Below are positions 30,126-39,121 of a DNA stretch of 64,000 bases, in pieces; positions within the stretch are counted from its first letter, which is position 1; the number at the start of each line of letters is the position of its first letter. This DNA comes from Anoxybacteroides rupiense (lineage in GTDB: Bacteria > Bacillota > Bacilli > Bacillales > Anoxybacillaceae). The position numbers and the translations under genes were made by a program. The stretch spans positions 248,001-312,000 of the forward strand of contig NZ_JACIDF010000001.1 in assembly GCF_014196195.1 (NCBI RefSeq). Reading direction: 5' to 3'. The notes below the pieces were generated by a model. That model saw only the letters and a list, made by a program, of their open reading frames with translations. It did no database searches and was not told where the DNA came from.

Positions 30126-31108
30126 TCCGTTCCCTCCTGCTGAACATTTGTTTTGTCCACGATTTTTATCGCTGTAAAATGCTCTTTTTCAATGTGCTGG
30201 CCTGATAAATGCTTGACCATTAACTCAACAGCAGAATATCCCATATCATATGGCTGCTGGATAATCGTGGCCACAATTTGTCCTTGGCGGATCGCTTGCA
30301 GCGTTTCTGTGACATTATCAAATCCAAAAATCTGAACATCTTTGCGGTTTAAATTTTTCGTCGCCATTAGAATTCCAATAGCATCTAAGGCACTCGTTCC
30401 AACCATTACCGAGATATCAGGGTGCGCTCGCAGCATTTTTTCTGTTTGAATCGAGGCTTGGATTCGAGAAATATTGGAGGAAGCGATCGCTGCAATCGAC
30501 AATAATGGATTTTGGGCAATGACTGAGCGAAAGCCTTCCAGACGAAGGTTCTGATTAGCTGACATATCACTTCCAATAATGACCCCAATTTTCTTTTTAC
30601 CATTCACTCTAGAAATCACTGCTTGACCAAGCAACTTTCCCGCTTCAAGATTGTTTGTGCCGACATAAGAAAGGCGGCGACTGAGAGGGGCATCTGTATC
30701 AATTGTAATAACTGGGATTCCTTGTGCCATCGCTTTGTTAATTAACGGGGTAAACCGCACATCGTTTAAGCTTTGGACAATAATGCCGTCAACGCGGGAC
30801 GCAATCGCTTTTTCTAACAGTTTCATTTGTTCATCCATGTTGGTCCTCAATGGACCAATATATTCCACATTGACATGATAATGTTTGGCTGCTTCTTTTG
30901 CCCCGCGTTCAATCTCTCGCCAATATAAATTATCAAGTTCTTGGGAAATCAAAACGAAATGAGGAAGGGCCGGTGAAGAATGAACCGTTTGCCGCAATTG
31001 CTCAACCGTTTTTTCGATTTTTTGCGTCGAAACCACAAATTGAATCAAAACATAGAGAAATAGAAAAAACAAAACGGCTAAGCTAATCGTCCATTTTTTA
31101 TTTGTCAT
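30122..31108 (-). CDS. Membrane-anchored sugar-binding sensor protein, XylFII-like
   Basis: A periplasmic binding protein of the RbsB/XylF fold, 328 aa. An uncleaved N-terminal membrane helix (ISLAVLFFLFLYVLIQFVV) lacks a lipobox, which distinguishes it from the transporter lipoprotein XylF. It has SRVDGIIVQSLNDVRFTPLI and IPVITIDTDAPLSRRLSYVG, typical hinge and ligand strands. I prefer the ATG at 31108, 6 nt after GGGTG; a GTG at 31117 is the alternative. First gene of a sensor-kinase-regulator operon, so it likely senses xylose rather than transporting it. Confidence 0.82.
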   Translation of the reverse strand: MTNKKWTISLAVLFFLFLYVLIQFVVSTQKIEKTVEQLRQTVHSSPALPHFVLISQELDNLYWREIERGAKEAAKHYHVNVEYIGPLRTNMDEQMKLLEKAIASRVDGIIVQSLNDVRFTPLINKAMAQGIPVITIDTDAPLSRRLSYVGTNNLEAGKLLGQAVISRVNGKKKIGVIIGSDMSANQNLRLEGFRSVIAQNPLLSIAAIASSNISRIQASIQTEKMLRAHPDISVMVGTSALDAIGILMATKNLNRKDVQIFGFDNVTETLQAIRQGQIVATIIQQPYDMGYSAVELMVKHLSGQHIEKEHFTAIKIVDKTNVQQEGTE

Positions 31109-31125
31109 ACTATTCACCCAATTTT

Positions 31126-31154
31126 ACTATAATCCGTTTCGAAAGCGGTTACAA
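31126..31154 (-). promoter_or_regulatory. Probable promoter of the sugar-sensing operon
   Basis: On the minus strand TTGTAA and TATAGT are 17 nt apart. The predicted start leaves a very short leader, so the real promoter may lie elsewhere. A cre-like site overlaps it. Confidence 0.4.
31139..31153. promoter_or_regulatory. cre-like site before the sugar-sensing operon
   Basis: TCGAAAGCGGTTACA matches the degenerate Bacillus cre consensus at all fixed positions but one. It overlaps the -35/-10 spacer, where CcpA would repress. Confidence 0.6.
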
Positions 31155-32219
31155 GCAAAAAAATAGGATTTGATTCACTTTTGTTGACATGGATGGAAGT
31201 TATAAATTGATTATTTAGAACATAGTTTGATTTGATATTGTTAGTTGTTATATGAGGTTTGTGTTCCTTTCTTTTTCGGAGCTAACTCGTTTCATCTTAA
31301 ATTTTTATTCATATAACTGAATTTTTTGATTTTAAGCGTTTTCCTTCTTTATTTTTCGACAAAACCGAAAAAAAACATGGTAATATGTAATTAGATGCGA
31401 TTTGAAATAGGCTAAACGGCATGATGTCTAGCCTTTTTTCCAATCTAGCAAATTGTTTTTTCGGCATTTACGACATGGAATTGGCTCAATTGCTATCGCT
31501 CAAAAGCAAAAGGCTCTCCATTCTTCTCGATGAAAACGGTCTGGTCCTCGCTTCTCTGTTCGCTGTTGAAGCATTGACACGTGCAGTATAGCAGAGTCCT
31601 TCCTTTCACTTCCGCATACTCATATGCATGGACATATCCTCAAGCCATCATTTGTTCTGCTTGGGGATTGAAGGGATGGAGGCTTATTCATTTTAGTTAT
31701 CCATTTTCCGAATCGCTGAACGTTTTGCAGACAAAAGAATGAGTCTAAAAGCAGCTTATATGAAGGACTTAATATAAAGGGTATATTGTTTTCCGGCCAT
31801 TATACAATCGGGGAACGAATCGATTCACAGCCTGTTAATAGGTCTTAAGGCGGTATTGTTCAGCTGCGACCTTTATCTCATTCGCGTACCGAAGGCAAGT
31901 CCACACCAACTTGCCCTCAGATCGTCGATTTTCCAGTGACTATTCCATCTTTCAGTTGCATTTCTATCATTTTGTCTTATGTCACGTCATCTCTAGGCTC
32001 GCTGAAAAATCGACCTCTCAGGTGTACATAAACTAACGGGGACTGGGGAAACTCTCGTTTTTATCATTCTCTAAATCAACGGCTGCTCAGCTAAGAATCG
32101 CTTGCTTTCATCTTTTCGTTATTTACGCAATGACACCATTTCGATTCATTGCTTGGCAGTCTATGAAAACGAAGTGCACAAATACACATACACTTACACA
32201 GATTGGGGTTGCTTTGTTT
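31155..32219. other. Long non-coding region between divergent units
   Basis: About 1.06 kb without a supported gene. It contains a copy of the dispersed repeat at 31891-31975 and the upstream region of the GGDEF/EAL gene. Short open frames here lack ribosome binding sites. Confidence 0.5.
31891..31975 (+). repeat. Dispersed palindrome-containing repeat, copy A
   Basis: Starts with GAAGGCAAGTCCACACCAAC TTGCC (an inverted repeat), then TCGTCGATTTTCC and TATTCCATCTTTC..TTTCTATCATT. The same blocks, in the same order, occur in copies C and E. Confidence 0.55.
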
Positions 32220-34784
32220 ATGGAGATCCACTCATACGATTCGTCCTATATGCGATTCTATTTTTTTATGCCTGCCATGCAATTCATTTTAGATGAAAAC
32301 GGGGATATCGTAGATGTCAACGAATTTGCTGCGCGCTACTTAGGGTATATGCGCACGGAGTTGATTGGAACATCGCCGTTTGCGCTCGTTCATCCGGAAG
32401 ACCGGAAAAGGGTAAGGCACCGTTCTAAATGGCTGTTCCTTCATCAGCCAAATAACATTCATTCCCTTGAATTTAGAGCATTAAAAAAGAATGGCGAAAT
32501 CATATTGATTCAACAAAATATGTCTCAGATGACCAGCGAAGACGGAAAAACGCTTTTTCTTATTTCGTGCCATCACATCCCGTCAGAAAAAAAAGCAAGG
32601 CAGCTGCTTACCGGACAAAAGAAGGTGCTGGAATGGATTGCGAAAGAGCTTCCTTTGTCCGATATATTAACTGAAATCTCCCGTACCGTCGAAGAAATCC
32701 GTCCCAACATTCTTTGTTCTATCCTATTAATGAATGATGAAACGAAAAAGCTTTATCATGCGGCTGCGCCAAGCCTGCCTGCTGACTATGTTGAAACGAT
32801 CAATGGAATGGAGGTAAAAATGAACGCCGGTTCTTGCGGCACAGCAGCATACCAGCGCGATCTTGTGATCGTTTCTGATGTTCAAACAAGCCCGCTCTGG
32901 CAACGTTATCAAGCGTTAGCTCGATCGCATGGATTGCGAGCTTGCTGGTCCATTCCCATTTTTTCATCAACAAAAAAAGTTCTTGGAACTTTCGCTATGT
33001 ACCATCGCGAGCCTTGTGAGCCCGATACTGAAGATATGGATCTCATCTATACGTTTTCATCCTTAGCTGGCCTAGCTATTGAACAAGCTCGAATGCGGGA
33101 GGAGCTTCAAGAAAGCCGACAGCATTATCAATCATTATTTGAATACAATCAAGATGCTGTATTTTCACTCCATTTAGACGGAACATTTTTTGCGGCTAAT
33201 GGCGCGGCTGCGCAAATTACCGGATACTCTCGCCATGAATTGCTCAGCATGACATTGCATGATTTAGTCATAGGAGAGGATTGGCCGAAAACCATTGAAG
33301 CATTTGCCAACACAGCAGAAGGCTACTCCCGCCATGTCGATTTTCGTATTCAGCATAAAACAGGAACGATTTTATATTTAAACGCCACCTCGATTCCGAT
33401 TTTTATCAATAAAAAAATTATCGGCGTTTCTGTGATTGCAAAAGATGTGACAGAGCGTGAGGAACGGGAAGAACGCATCCAGCAAATGGCTTATTACGAT
33501 CCGTTAACTGGTTTGCCCAATCGGCGATTGTTCCCTGAACTCGTTCTCGCTGCCGTTAAGAAAGCCAGGGAAAACGGAAAAATGGCGGCCGTTTTATATA
33601 TGGATATCGATCGCTTTAAATATGTCAACGACTCTCTTGGCCATAGCTTTGGCGATCAAGTATTGCAAAAAACAGCGGATTTAATTAAAAAATGTGTGGC
33701 TAATAGCGGCACAGTAGCAAGAATGGGCGGCGATGAATTTACCGTTATTTTGCCCAACCTCGATCATCAAGAGCAGGCAATCGACATAGCACAGCGTATT
33801 TTGCGAATGTTTCAAGATCCTGTCCAAATTGACGATTTAGAATTATTTTTGACGCTTAGCATCGGCATTTCCCTTTATCCGCAACATAGTGAAAACGTAG
33901 ATGCATTAATTCAATATGCCGATATTGCGATGTATGAAGTAAAACAAAAGGGCAAAAACGATTACTATGTTTTCCAAGATGATCACTTAAAGAAAAAATT
34001 GCCGGACCTCATTTTGCTAGGAGATTTGCATAAATCCATTCGAAATCGCGAGTTATTTATTGTGTATCAGCCCATTATTGATGTAAAAACGACAAAAATT
34101 CGCGCAATGGAAACACTTGTCCGTTGGTATCATCCCGTTCACGGTACGGTTCCTCCAAGTGAATTTATCCCTTTAGCAGAAGAAACCGGCTTTATTGTCT
34201 CCATTGGCGAATGGGTCATTCGCCAGGCGTGTGAACAGCATGAAAAATGGAAAAAGATTGGATTGCCGCCCGTTCGAATTGCCGTCAATATTTCTGTGAA
34301 AGAACTGCAAGACCAGCATTTTGCCAAAAGAGTGGAAGCCATTCTCTCACAAAAGCAGATATCGCCAGAATATTTAGAGCTTGAGATTACCGAAAGCCTT
34401 ATGATTTATAATGAACCGATCATCTTAAATAACTTAATGCGGATGAAAGAGATTGGCGTGCGGCTTTCCATTGATGATTTTGGGACAGGCTACTCATCGC
34501 TGGCATACTTAAAGCGGCTGGATGTGGATACGGTTAAAATCGACCAATCTTTTATCGCCGATTGTCCCCGCTCTTACTACGGAAGCGTGATTACAACGAC
34601 CATTATTTCGCTGGCACACCACCTTGGAATGAACGTGATCGCTGAAGGGGTCGAGCATCTCGATCAATTTCGTTACTTAGAAGAAAAAGGTTGCCAAGAA
34701 GCGCAAGGGTACTTGTTCAGCAGACCGCTGCATCCAAAAGAAGCGACTAAGCTATTATTTCAAGGAATTCGCCATCTTTATTAG
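32220..34784 (+). CDS. PAS-GAF-PAS-GGDEF-EAL cyclic-di-GMP enzyme
   Basis: About 854 aa, cytoplasmic. PAS near residues 15-135, GAF near 150-290, PAS near 300-415, GGDEF near 425-590 with intact RMGGDEFTVI, and EAL near 600-850 with METLVRW, LEITESL, DDFGTGYSSLAYL and IAEGVEHL. Both catalytic signatures are present, so it may make and degrade c-di-GMP; no RxxD inhibitory site is seen before GGDEF. The start is uncertain: ATG 32220 has only GGGG 11 nt upstream, and the frame is open from 32130. A monocistronic unit with unknown signal. Confidence 0.88.
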   Translation: MEIHSYDSSYMRFYFFMPAMQFILDENGDIVDVNEFAARYLGYMRTELIGTSPFALVHPEDRKRVRHRSKWLFLHQPNNIHSLEFRALKKNGEIILIQQNMSQMTSEDGKTLFLISCHHIPSEKKARQLLTGQKKVLEWIAKELPLSDILTEISRTVEEIRPNILCSILLMNDETKKLYHAAAPSLPADYVETINGMEVKMNAGSCGTAAYQRDLVIVSDVQTSPLWQRYQALARSHGLRACWSIPIFSSTKKVLGTFAMYHREPCEPDTEDMDLIYTFSSLAGLAIEQARMREELQESRQHYQSLFEYNQDAVFSLHLDGTFFAANGAAAQITGYSRHELLSMTLHDLVIGEDWPKTIEAFANTAEGYSRHVDFRIQHKTGTILYLNATSIPIFINKKIIGVSVIAKDVTEREEREERIQQMAYYDPLTGLPNRRLFPELVLAAVKKARENGKMAAVLYMDIDRFKYVNDSLGHSFGDQVLQKTADLIKKCVANSGTVARMGGDEFTVILPNLDHQEQAIDIAQRILRMFQDPVQIDDLELFLTLSIGISLYPQHSENVDALIQYADIAMYEVKQKGKNDYYVFQDDHLKKKLPDLILLGDLHKSIRNRELFIVYQPIIDVKTTKIRAMETLVRWYHPVHGTVPPSEFIPLAEETGFIVSIGEWVIRQACEQHEKWKKIGLPPVRIAVNISVKELQDQHFAKRVEAILSQKQISPEYLELEITESLMIYNEPIILNNLMRMKEIGVRLSIDDFGTGYSSLAYLKRLDVDTVKIDQSFIADCPRSYYGSVITTTIISLAHHLGMNVIAEGVEHLDQFRYLEEKGCQEAQGYLFSRPLHPKEATKLLFQGIRHLY

Positions 34785-35116
34785 CAACCGATCAACGGAT
34801 GATCGCCATTCCTGTATATATTAAACGTTTTCCTGTCTATCTGTCGTTGTTTTCGACGGCTATCTCCCTAAACACCAAACCGATTCTTGGGACTGATGTG
34901 TGGATCTTGGAAAAGACAAAGAGTCACCCATTTTATGACCAAGTCAGCCAGAGTCGTTTTGCTCATCATTTTTGACAATGGAGTGTGTGCTGGAGTCAAA
35001 AAGACGTTTGCGCACAATGCTGGCTAGATCGTGATTACAAAGGGATGAAGGATGGCAATCCATTTGCCCTATCTCTTACTCTATGCTTCTTTGCATAATT
35101 GATAAACCAAAAAACA
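34785..35116. other. Intergenic region
   Basis: No intact gene. Near 34870-35050 a plus-strand frame reads like protein (TDVWILEKTKSHPFYDQVSQ) but is soon stopped; it may be a decayed gene, origin unknown. Confidence 0.35.
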
Positions 35117-35163
35117 AAAACCCACACATTCCTCGATCCATTCGAGATGTATGTGTGGGTTTC
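35117..35163 (-). terminator. Terminator between the GGDEF/EAL and spo0M genes
   Basis: AACCCACACAT pairs with ATG(T)ATGTGTGGGTT around CG/CG pairs. T- and A-rich flanks on both sides could serve both convergent genes. Confidence 0.75.
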
Positions 35164-35208
35164 CGAATTGATATAAGGCAGCAAATCATGTAAGCGTTGT
35201 CAACACTT

Positions 35209-35607
35209 TTATTTTTTCACAATTTGAATGTAATCAAAATCTAATGTATCAATCGCGTCTTCGATGTGCAAACGTGTGATAAAGCGATATGAAACCCCCA
35301 GCTGCGAAGGAAGAATATCTTCAGGGATTTGATAGGAAAAAGGCAAAAATTTTTTTTGTTCCTCTTTAATGATAAACTCCCCAGCAATTGGAATGGTCGC
35401 AATGACCGTATCTTCTTCCTTTCCATCTCGCAGCATTTTGCAAACAAAATCGACATCAAGCTTCTTAATTTTCTGCTCCACTGTGCCGCCGCGAATATAC
35501 AGCTGCCCTTCAATCACATCTCCGGGATGAAGTATATTTTTATTTAAAAGCAGATCCACATATGCTGAACCAACACCTAGTTTGGACATCATTTTCCGCA
35601 ATAGCAT
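35209..35607 (-). CDS. Spo0M-like sporulation control protein, short form
   Basis: A 132-aa protein homologous to the N-terminal arrestin-like half of Spo0M. Family features are MLLRKMMSKLGVGSAYVDLL at the start, GDVIEGQLYIRGGTVEQKI and LPFSYQIPEDILPSQLG. B. subtilis Spo0M is about twice as long and adds a C-terminal domain that is missing here. The gene ends with a clean stop and a terminator, so this is likely a genuine short paralogue and not a fresh truncation. GAGGTGACAAGAGG precedes the ATG. Spo0M influences sporulation and cell shape; the role of the short form is unknown. Confidence 0.75.
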   Translation of the reverse strand: MLLRKMMSKLGVGSAYVDLLLNKNILHPGDVIEGQLYIRGGTVEQKIKKLDVDFVCKMLRDGKEEDTVIATIPIAGEFIIKEEQKKFLPFSYQIPEDILPSQLGVSYRFITRLHIEDAIDTLDFDYIQIVKK

Positions 35608-36070
35608 CCTCTTGTCACCTCTTACATTATCTTTTATACTCTTTCTTTATTAATGTGAACGATATAACATACGTTTGTCACTCCGATCTTGTTTCATTTT
35701 CTTGTCTATATAGCAAAAAAAAGATAAAAGACCCATGCCATTTAAGCAAAGGTCTGAGCGCTTATCGAGAAAATGACAGCGCTTCCATCACTTTCTATTT
35801 TCTAATTTATTCCACAAAAACCATTTTGTCAATATAAAATTTATCCGCCAACATGCAATTGGCAGATAGTGAGAATCATCTTCAGAAAATCGACGATCAA
35901 AGACAAACCACGGCGTCCCTCTATGAGGTAAATGCATGACAAAACTCCAAACAAATCCCGCTCGTTTCATCCCGTCCATCGGTCTAAGAAACGAGCGGAT
36001 GGTCGAGCCACGCCGCTTCACAGAACCATTGATGGGGACTGTTCTAGCCTTTATCAAGCCGATTCATAAC

Positions 36071-36150
36071 GAAAAGGCAAGTGGTTGTACTTGCCTTCCG
36101 ATCGTGTGTTTGATGGATATCGCCCGTTTCATCTTTCCATTACATGATTG
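36071..36150 (+). repeat. Dispersed palindrome-containing repeat, copy B
   Basis: GAAAAGGCAAGTGGTTGTAC TTGCCTTCCGATCGTG shares the palindromic core and the CGATCGT-type block with the other copies; the 3' half is more divergent. Confidence 0.5.
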
Positions 36151-36210
36151 ATCTAGCGCAAAGGCAACATGGAGCGAGACAAAACCCCGCATCCCCACCC
36201 CGTTATGAGC

Positions 36211-36243
36211 TGAGAGACCTCTCGGTGGATGATGTTAAATAAA
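36211..36243. repeat. Short dispersed sequence, copy 2
   Basis: TGAGAGACCTCTCGGT followed by GTTAAATAAA matches 21870-21903. The GAGAGACCTCTC part is itself nearly palindromic. Confidence 0.35.
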
Positions 36244-36361
36244 CATGCTAAACGACAGCCAATATTCACCTTCGTTCACAGCTTTTTCTTCCATTGCTCC
36301 CACATATGATGTTCGCCATCCTTTGGCGCGTCCGATTAGAAAGATTGTATACACTTTGGAA

Positions 36362-36613
36362 TTACTCGTAAACATTTTGGTTTTCAATAACATAATCCAC
36401 CCGAATAACAGGAACATCATGCTGCTCCAGTTCAGCGACGATCATCCCTACATGATCATTGTAAATACAAAACGTCTGCTGTCCTTTTTGAAAAGCTGTT
36501 TCGCCATATGAAAGAACGGTATGATAAAGCTTACGCACATCAACATTCTGTGTCTTCACTCGTCTTCCTAAATGGATAATCACTTCTTTTCCAGCGATTT
36601 TTCCACGATACAT
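36362..36613 (-). CDS. Conserved hypothetical protein, 83 aa
   Basis: Begins MYRGKIAGKEVIIHLGRRVK at an ATG 9 nt behind AAGGGGG and ends VIENQNVYE. Mixed alpha/beta composition, no membrane segment, signal or metal motif. I do not recognise the family. It is divergent from cspD. Confidence 0.6.
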   Translation of the reverse strand: MYRGKIAGKEVIIHLGRRVKTQNVDVRKLYHTVLSYGETAFQKGQQTFCIYNDHVGMIVAELEQHDVPVIRVDYVIENQNVYE

Positions 36614-36787
36614 ACGCAATATCCCCCTTTGCACTTGTATTCTCAATATATGATAAGTGCTATATATTCATACGCGCTTCTTTTTATGTCTTAATCAAGT
36701 AATTCGCCAGTCACACGGCATTCCCCTTTTGGATTAGAATATTACCAAAAAATTTGCAAATTTTTTCTGAATTTCACTCTCTTTTCC

Positions 36788-36816
36788 TTGACGATGACGT
36801 TGCATTAGTGTATAGT
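36788..36816 (+). promoter_or_regulatory. Sigma-A promoter of cspD
   Basis: TTGACG and TATAGT with a 17-nt spacer. It predicts a leader of about 135 nt, as is usual for cold-shock genes whose leader RNA changes structure with temperature. Confidence 0.8.
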
Positions 36817-36956
36817 AAAAACATCATTTAACAGAATATATTTCAACCCAAGCAGCACGCACGTTCACCTTAGACCGCTGTGGAGTATATTCCGTTATTT
36901 GATAAAATTTTTTAATTAGCCATAGGTGCTAAAGGTATTAGGAGGAATTAAGTATT

Positions 36957-37157
36957 ATGCAAAACGGTAAAGTAAAATGGTTCAACAATGAAAAGGGTTA
37001 TGGGTTCATTGAAGTGGAAGGTGGAGCTGATGTATTCGTTCACTTCACAGCAATCCAAGGTGACGGCTACAAAACATTAGAAGAAGGCCAAGAAGTTTCC
37101 TTTGAAATCGTACAAGGAAACCGCGGACCTCAAGCAGCTAACGTTGTAAAATTATAA
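36957..37157 (+). CDS. cspD: Cold-shock protein
   Basis: A 66-aa single cold-shock domain with RNP1 ([10 protein letters not shown]) and RNP2 (VFVHFTAI) motifs. The start [20 protein letters not shown] and the end ANVVKL match B. subtilis CspD more closely than CspB (which starts MLEGK). It binds single-stranded RNA and prevents secondary structure. TAGGAGGAATT precedes the ATG, with a long untranslated leader and a strong terminator, so it is monocistronic. Confidence 0.95.
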   Translation: MQNGKVKWFNNEKGYGFIEVEGGADVFVHFTAIQGDGYKTLEEGQEVSFEIVQGNRGPQAANVVKL

Positions 37158-37197
37158 TCAAGCGCTCGTTGACATAGAAGTAAGACGAAAGCGAAAG

Positions 37198-37239
37198 CCA
37201 AGGGCTGACCTAACAGCGGTAGGTTAGCCCTTTTTTGCT
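37198..37239 (+). terminator. Terminator of cspD
   Basis: AAGGGCT.ACCTA pairs with TAGGT.AGCCCTT and is followed by TTTTTT. Confidence 0.9.
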
Positions 37240-37469
37240 GCTACCAACGCAGACAACAGGTGATTCGTTCATATGAACAGATCAAGCTGAAAAAGAATGT
37301 CCGATCCTGCGCTGCCCATGATTCAAACAAATGTTCGCTCTGTCATCATCAAGCTGCAGTGCATGATATCTTGTTATCTCGGCCATTTCCTTTTTCATTG
37401 CTTTCTTTCCAGCGAATGCACCCTTTAAATACAAGCATCGAACTAAGATAATCTCTAAAAGGGTAACGC
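37240..37469. other. Intergenic region
   Basis: No gene or clear signal recognised. Confidence 0.4.
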
Positions 37470-37703
37470 CTATCTCTCCTGATAAGAGCTTGAGGAAACC
37501 ATGAGCAGCATCTCCCCATATTGCTTAATTTGCTCTCCCACCGTACAACAGGTAATACAAAAAGACTGCGCTGATCTTTTTCCTTCTTCCTTACGCAGTG
37601 TGTTTTTTATAAAACAGCCATCACAATATGTAGAATGAAGATCGTTTAGTTTCGCCAGTATCTCTTTTCGTTTCGCTAATTTTTTCTCCCTATTCATCTG
37701 CAT
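37470..37703 (-). CDS. ypeQ: Small zinc-finger protein (YpeQ-like)
   Basis: A 77-aa protein with two metal-binding pairs: HSTYCDGCFIKNTL in the middle and SFCITCCTVGEQIKQYGEML later, the pattern of the short Bacillus zinc-finger proteins next to ypeP. The start (ATG 37703) is 6 nt after AAAGGA and overlaps the end of ypeP by 14 nt, so translation is probably coupled. Its function is unknown; adjacency to an RNase H-like gene suggests nucleic-acid binding. Confidence 0.7.
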   Translation of the reverse strand: MQMNREKKLAKRKEILAKLNDLHSTYCDGCFIKNTLRKEEGKRSAQSFCITCCTVGEQIKQYGEMLLMVSSSSYQER

Positions 37704-38370
37704 TAGTTCCTTTCTTTGTAAGTTCAATTGTGCTTTCAATTATTTTTCCTTCAAGCGCCTGACGCGCCAGCTGATCTGCTTCCTTATTTTGCTTTCGAGA
37801 AATTGGTTCATAAATCGGATGAATACCGAGCTCCTTCAGTTTGGCTTCAATTCGGTCAAGCCACGCACTATAGTCCTTTTCAAAGCAAGGCCATGCACCA
37901 GACAGCTGATTCAGCACAACATGAGAATCGCCGCGGAAGACAACCGGCAAATGATGGACTCCCATTTCTTCAAGAGTTTGTACAACCGACCAAAAAGCAG
38001 CGTATTCCGCCTCGTTATTTGATTTTAATTCATAAAGACGGCGATTCATGCGAAATCGATATGGCTGATGATTTTGATGGTAATAGATCACCGCCCCGAT
38101 TCCCGCTTCTGATGTTTCGTTATCAAAGCCCCCATCAAAATAAGCAATAATATCATGAGGTTCGCTTTCCACTTCTTGCAATAGCTTAACGAGCTCTTTT
38201 TTCGTCCATGACGTATTTTGCCGATCAATAAACACTAAGTCCTTCACACGTCCCGTTTTCTCAAAATCCTCCGCCATCCATAACGCCTTCTCCGCTTCAA
38301 GAAGCTCCGAAGTTAATATAATTTCTTGTTTTTTAGGAGTTATATATGTCCATTGAATGATTACATCCAT
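37690..38370 (-). CDS. ypeP: RNase H-like protein with N-terminal extension (YpeP-like)
   Basis: A 226-aa protein. The C-terminal two-thirds is an RNase HI fold: AYFDGGFDNE (first Asp), NNEAEYAAFWSVVQ (Glu), VFRGDSHVVLNQ (Asp) and RKQNKEADQLARQAL (last Asp). About 75 residues precede it and resemble only YpeP relatives. I use the ATG at 38370, 9 nt behind GGAAGG; an ATG at 38379 sits directly on the Shine-Dalgarno. It could cleave RNA in RNA-DNA hybrids, although B. subtilis paralogues show weak or no activity. Confidence 0.8.
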   Translation of the reverse strand: MDVIIQWTYITPKKQEIILTSELLEAEKALWMAEDFEKTGRVKDLVFIDRQNTSWTKKELVKLLQEVESEPHDIIAYFDGGFDNETSEAGIGAVIYYHQNHQPYRFRMNRRLYELKSNNEAEYAAFWSVVQTLEEMGVHHLPVVFRGDSHVVLNQLSGAWPCFEKDYSAWLDRIEAKLKELGIHPIYEPISRKQNKEADQLARQALEGKIIESTIELTKKGTNADE

Positions 38371-38379
38371 TTTTGTCAT

Positions 38380-38712
38380 CCTTCCGCCATTGTTCTTCTT
38401 TTATTATATATCAAACAAACGTACGAAATAACTGCTTATGGTTAACAAAAAAATATAGAAATTTCCTAAAAATGATGATAAAGTAGCAATAGTTCTTCAT
38501 ATGCGCTTCACTCGTAACCGATATAAGTTCAGGTTAAGAAATCGATATTTTCGTGAATACAGAAGAAAAGGCTGCCTCTATTTAGCTAGATGGCTATTTT
38601 TCGGCTTCGGTAAGCTAAAAACCAGCTTGCGGCATATGCGACTTCTCATGGATGATGCTGCGCACCGACCTGTATTTAGCGAGGCTATTTCACACGACGG
38701 AGGGATGAACAC
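38380..38712. other. Intergenic region between ypeP and ypdQ
   Basis: Divergent promoter region. The 71-codon plus-strand frame at 38501 is basic and lacks a ribosome binding site; I do not regard it as a gene. Confidence 0.45.
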
Positions 38713-39105
38713 TTGATTGAAGTATATATTGATGGAGCAAGCGCCGGCAATCCTGGGCCTTCAGGTGCCGGAATTTTCATTAAAGGAAATGGAACAGTAG
38801 AACAATATTCGATTCCTCTCGGTATCATGTCAAATCACGAGGCAGAGCTCTATTCTTTCATTAAAGCACTTGAAATTTGTGTGGAAAAAGGTTATCGCGT
38901 CGTTTCCTTTCGCACAGACTCTCAGCTCATTGATGATGCAGTCGAGAAGGAATATATAAAAAATCGGCAATACGCCCCCCTTTTACAGCAAGCCCTCTTA
39001 TTAACGAAAAAATTGGATTTATTTTTTTTAAAATGGATTCCGAGCAAGGACAATCATGTCGCTGATGAACTGGCTCGACAAGCAATTCATAAAAATAAAT
39101 CCTAG
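38713..39105 (+). CDS. ypdQ: RNase HI family protein (YpdQ-like)
   Basis: A 130-aa compact RNase H fold with all four acidic sites: VYIDGASAGNPG (Asp), NHEAELYSFIKAL (Glu), FRTDSQLIDD (Asp) and SKDNHVADELARQA (Asp). Translation starts at TTG (38713), 8 nt after GGAGGG; the nearby ATG is out of frame and stops at once. It is followed by the EamA gene 16 nt downstream. It resembles B. subtilis YpdQ, whose activity is uncertain. Confidence 0.82.
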   Translation: MIEVYIDGASAGNPGPSGAGIFIKGNGTVEQYSIPLGIMSNHEAELYSFIKALEICVEKGYRVVSFRTDSQLIDDAVEKEYIKNRQYAPLLQQALLLTKKLDLFFLKWIPSKDNHVADELARQAIHKNKS

Positions 39106-39121
39106 TTAAGGGGGAGAAACA

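Larger units (their letters stand above)
35608..36361. other. Intergenic region with repeats and a possible gene remnant
   Basis: Holds an 11-bp inverted repeat (CCGCTCGTTTC at 35958-35968, GAAACGAGCGG at 35988-35998), a dispersed-repeat copy at 36071-36150, and copy 2 of a short repeat at 36211-36243. A minus-strand frame near 35790-35940 reads RGTPWFVFDRRFSEDDSHYL, protein-like but unidentified. Confidence 0.4.

Noticed and set aside
32130-32219. N-terminal extension of the GGDEF/EAL protein
   Set aside because: Composition is unlike the PAS domain that follows and no ribosome binding site precedes 32130; kept only as an alternative start.
34860-35080. Possible transposase fragment after the GGDEF/EAL gene
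   Set aside because: Only one short protein-like stretch and no terminal repeats; not enough to call a mobile element.
38501-38716. 71-codon plus-strand frame before ypdQ
   Set aside because: No ribosome binding site; Arg-rich composition typical of chance frames.
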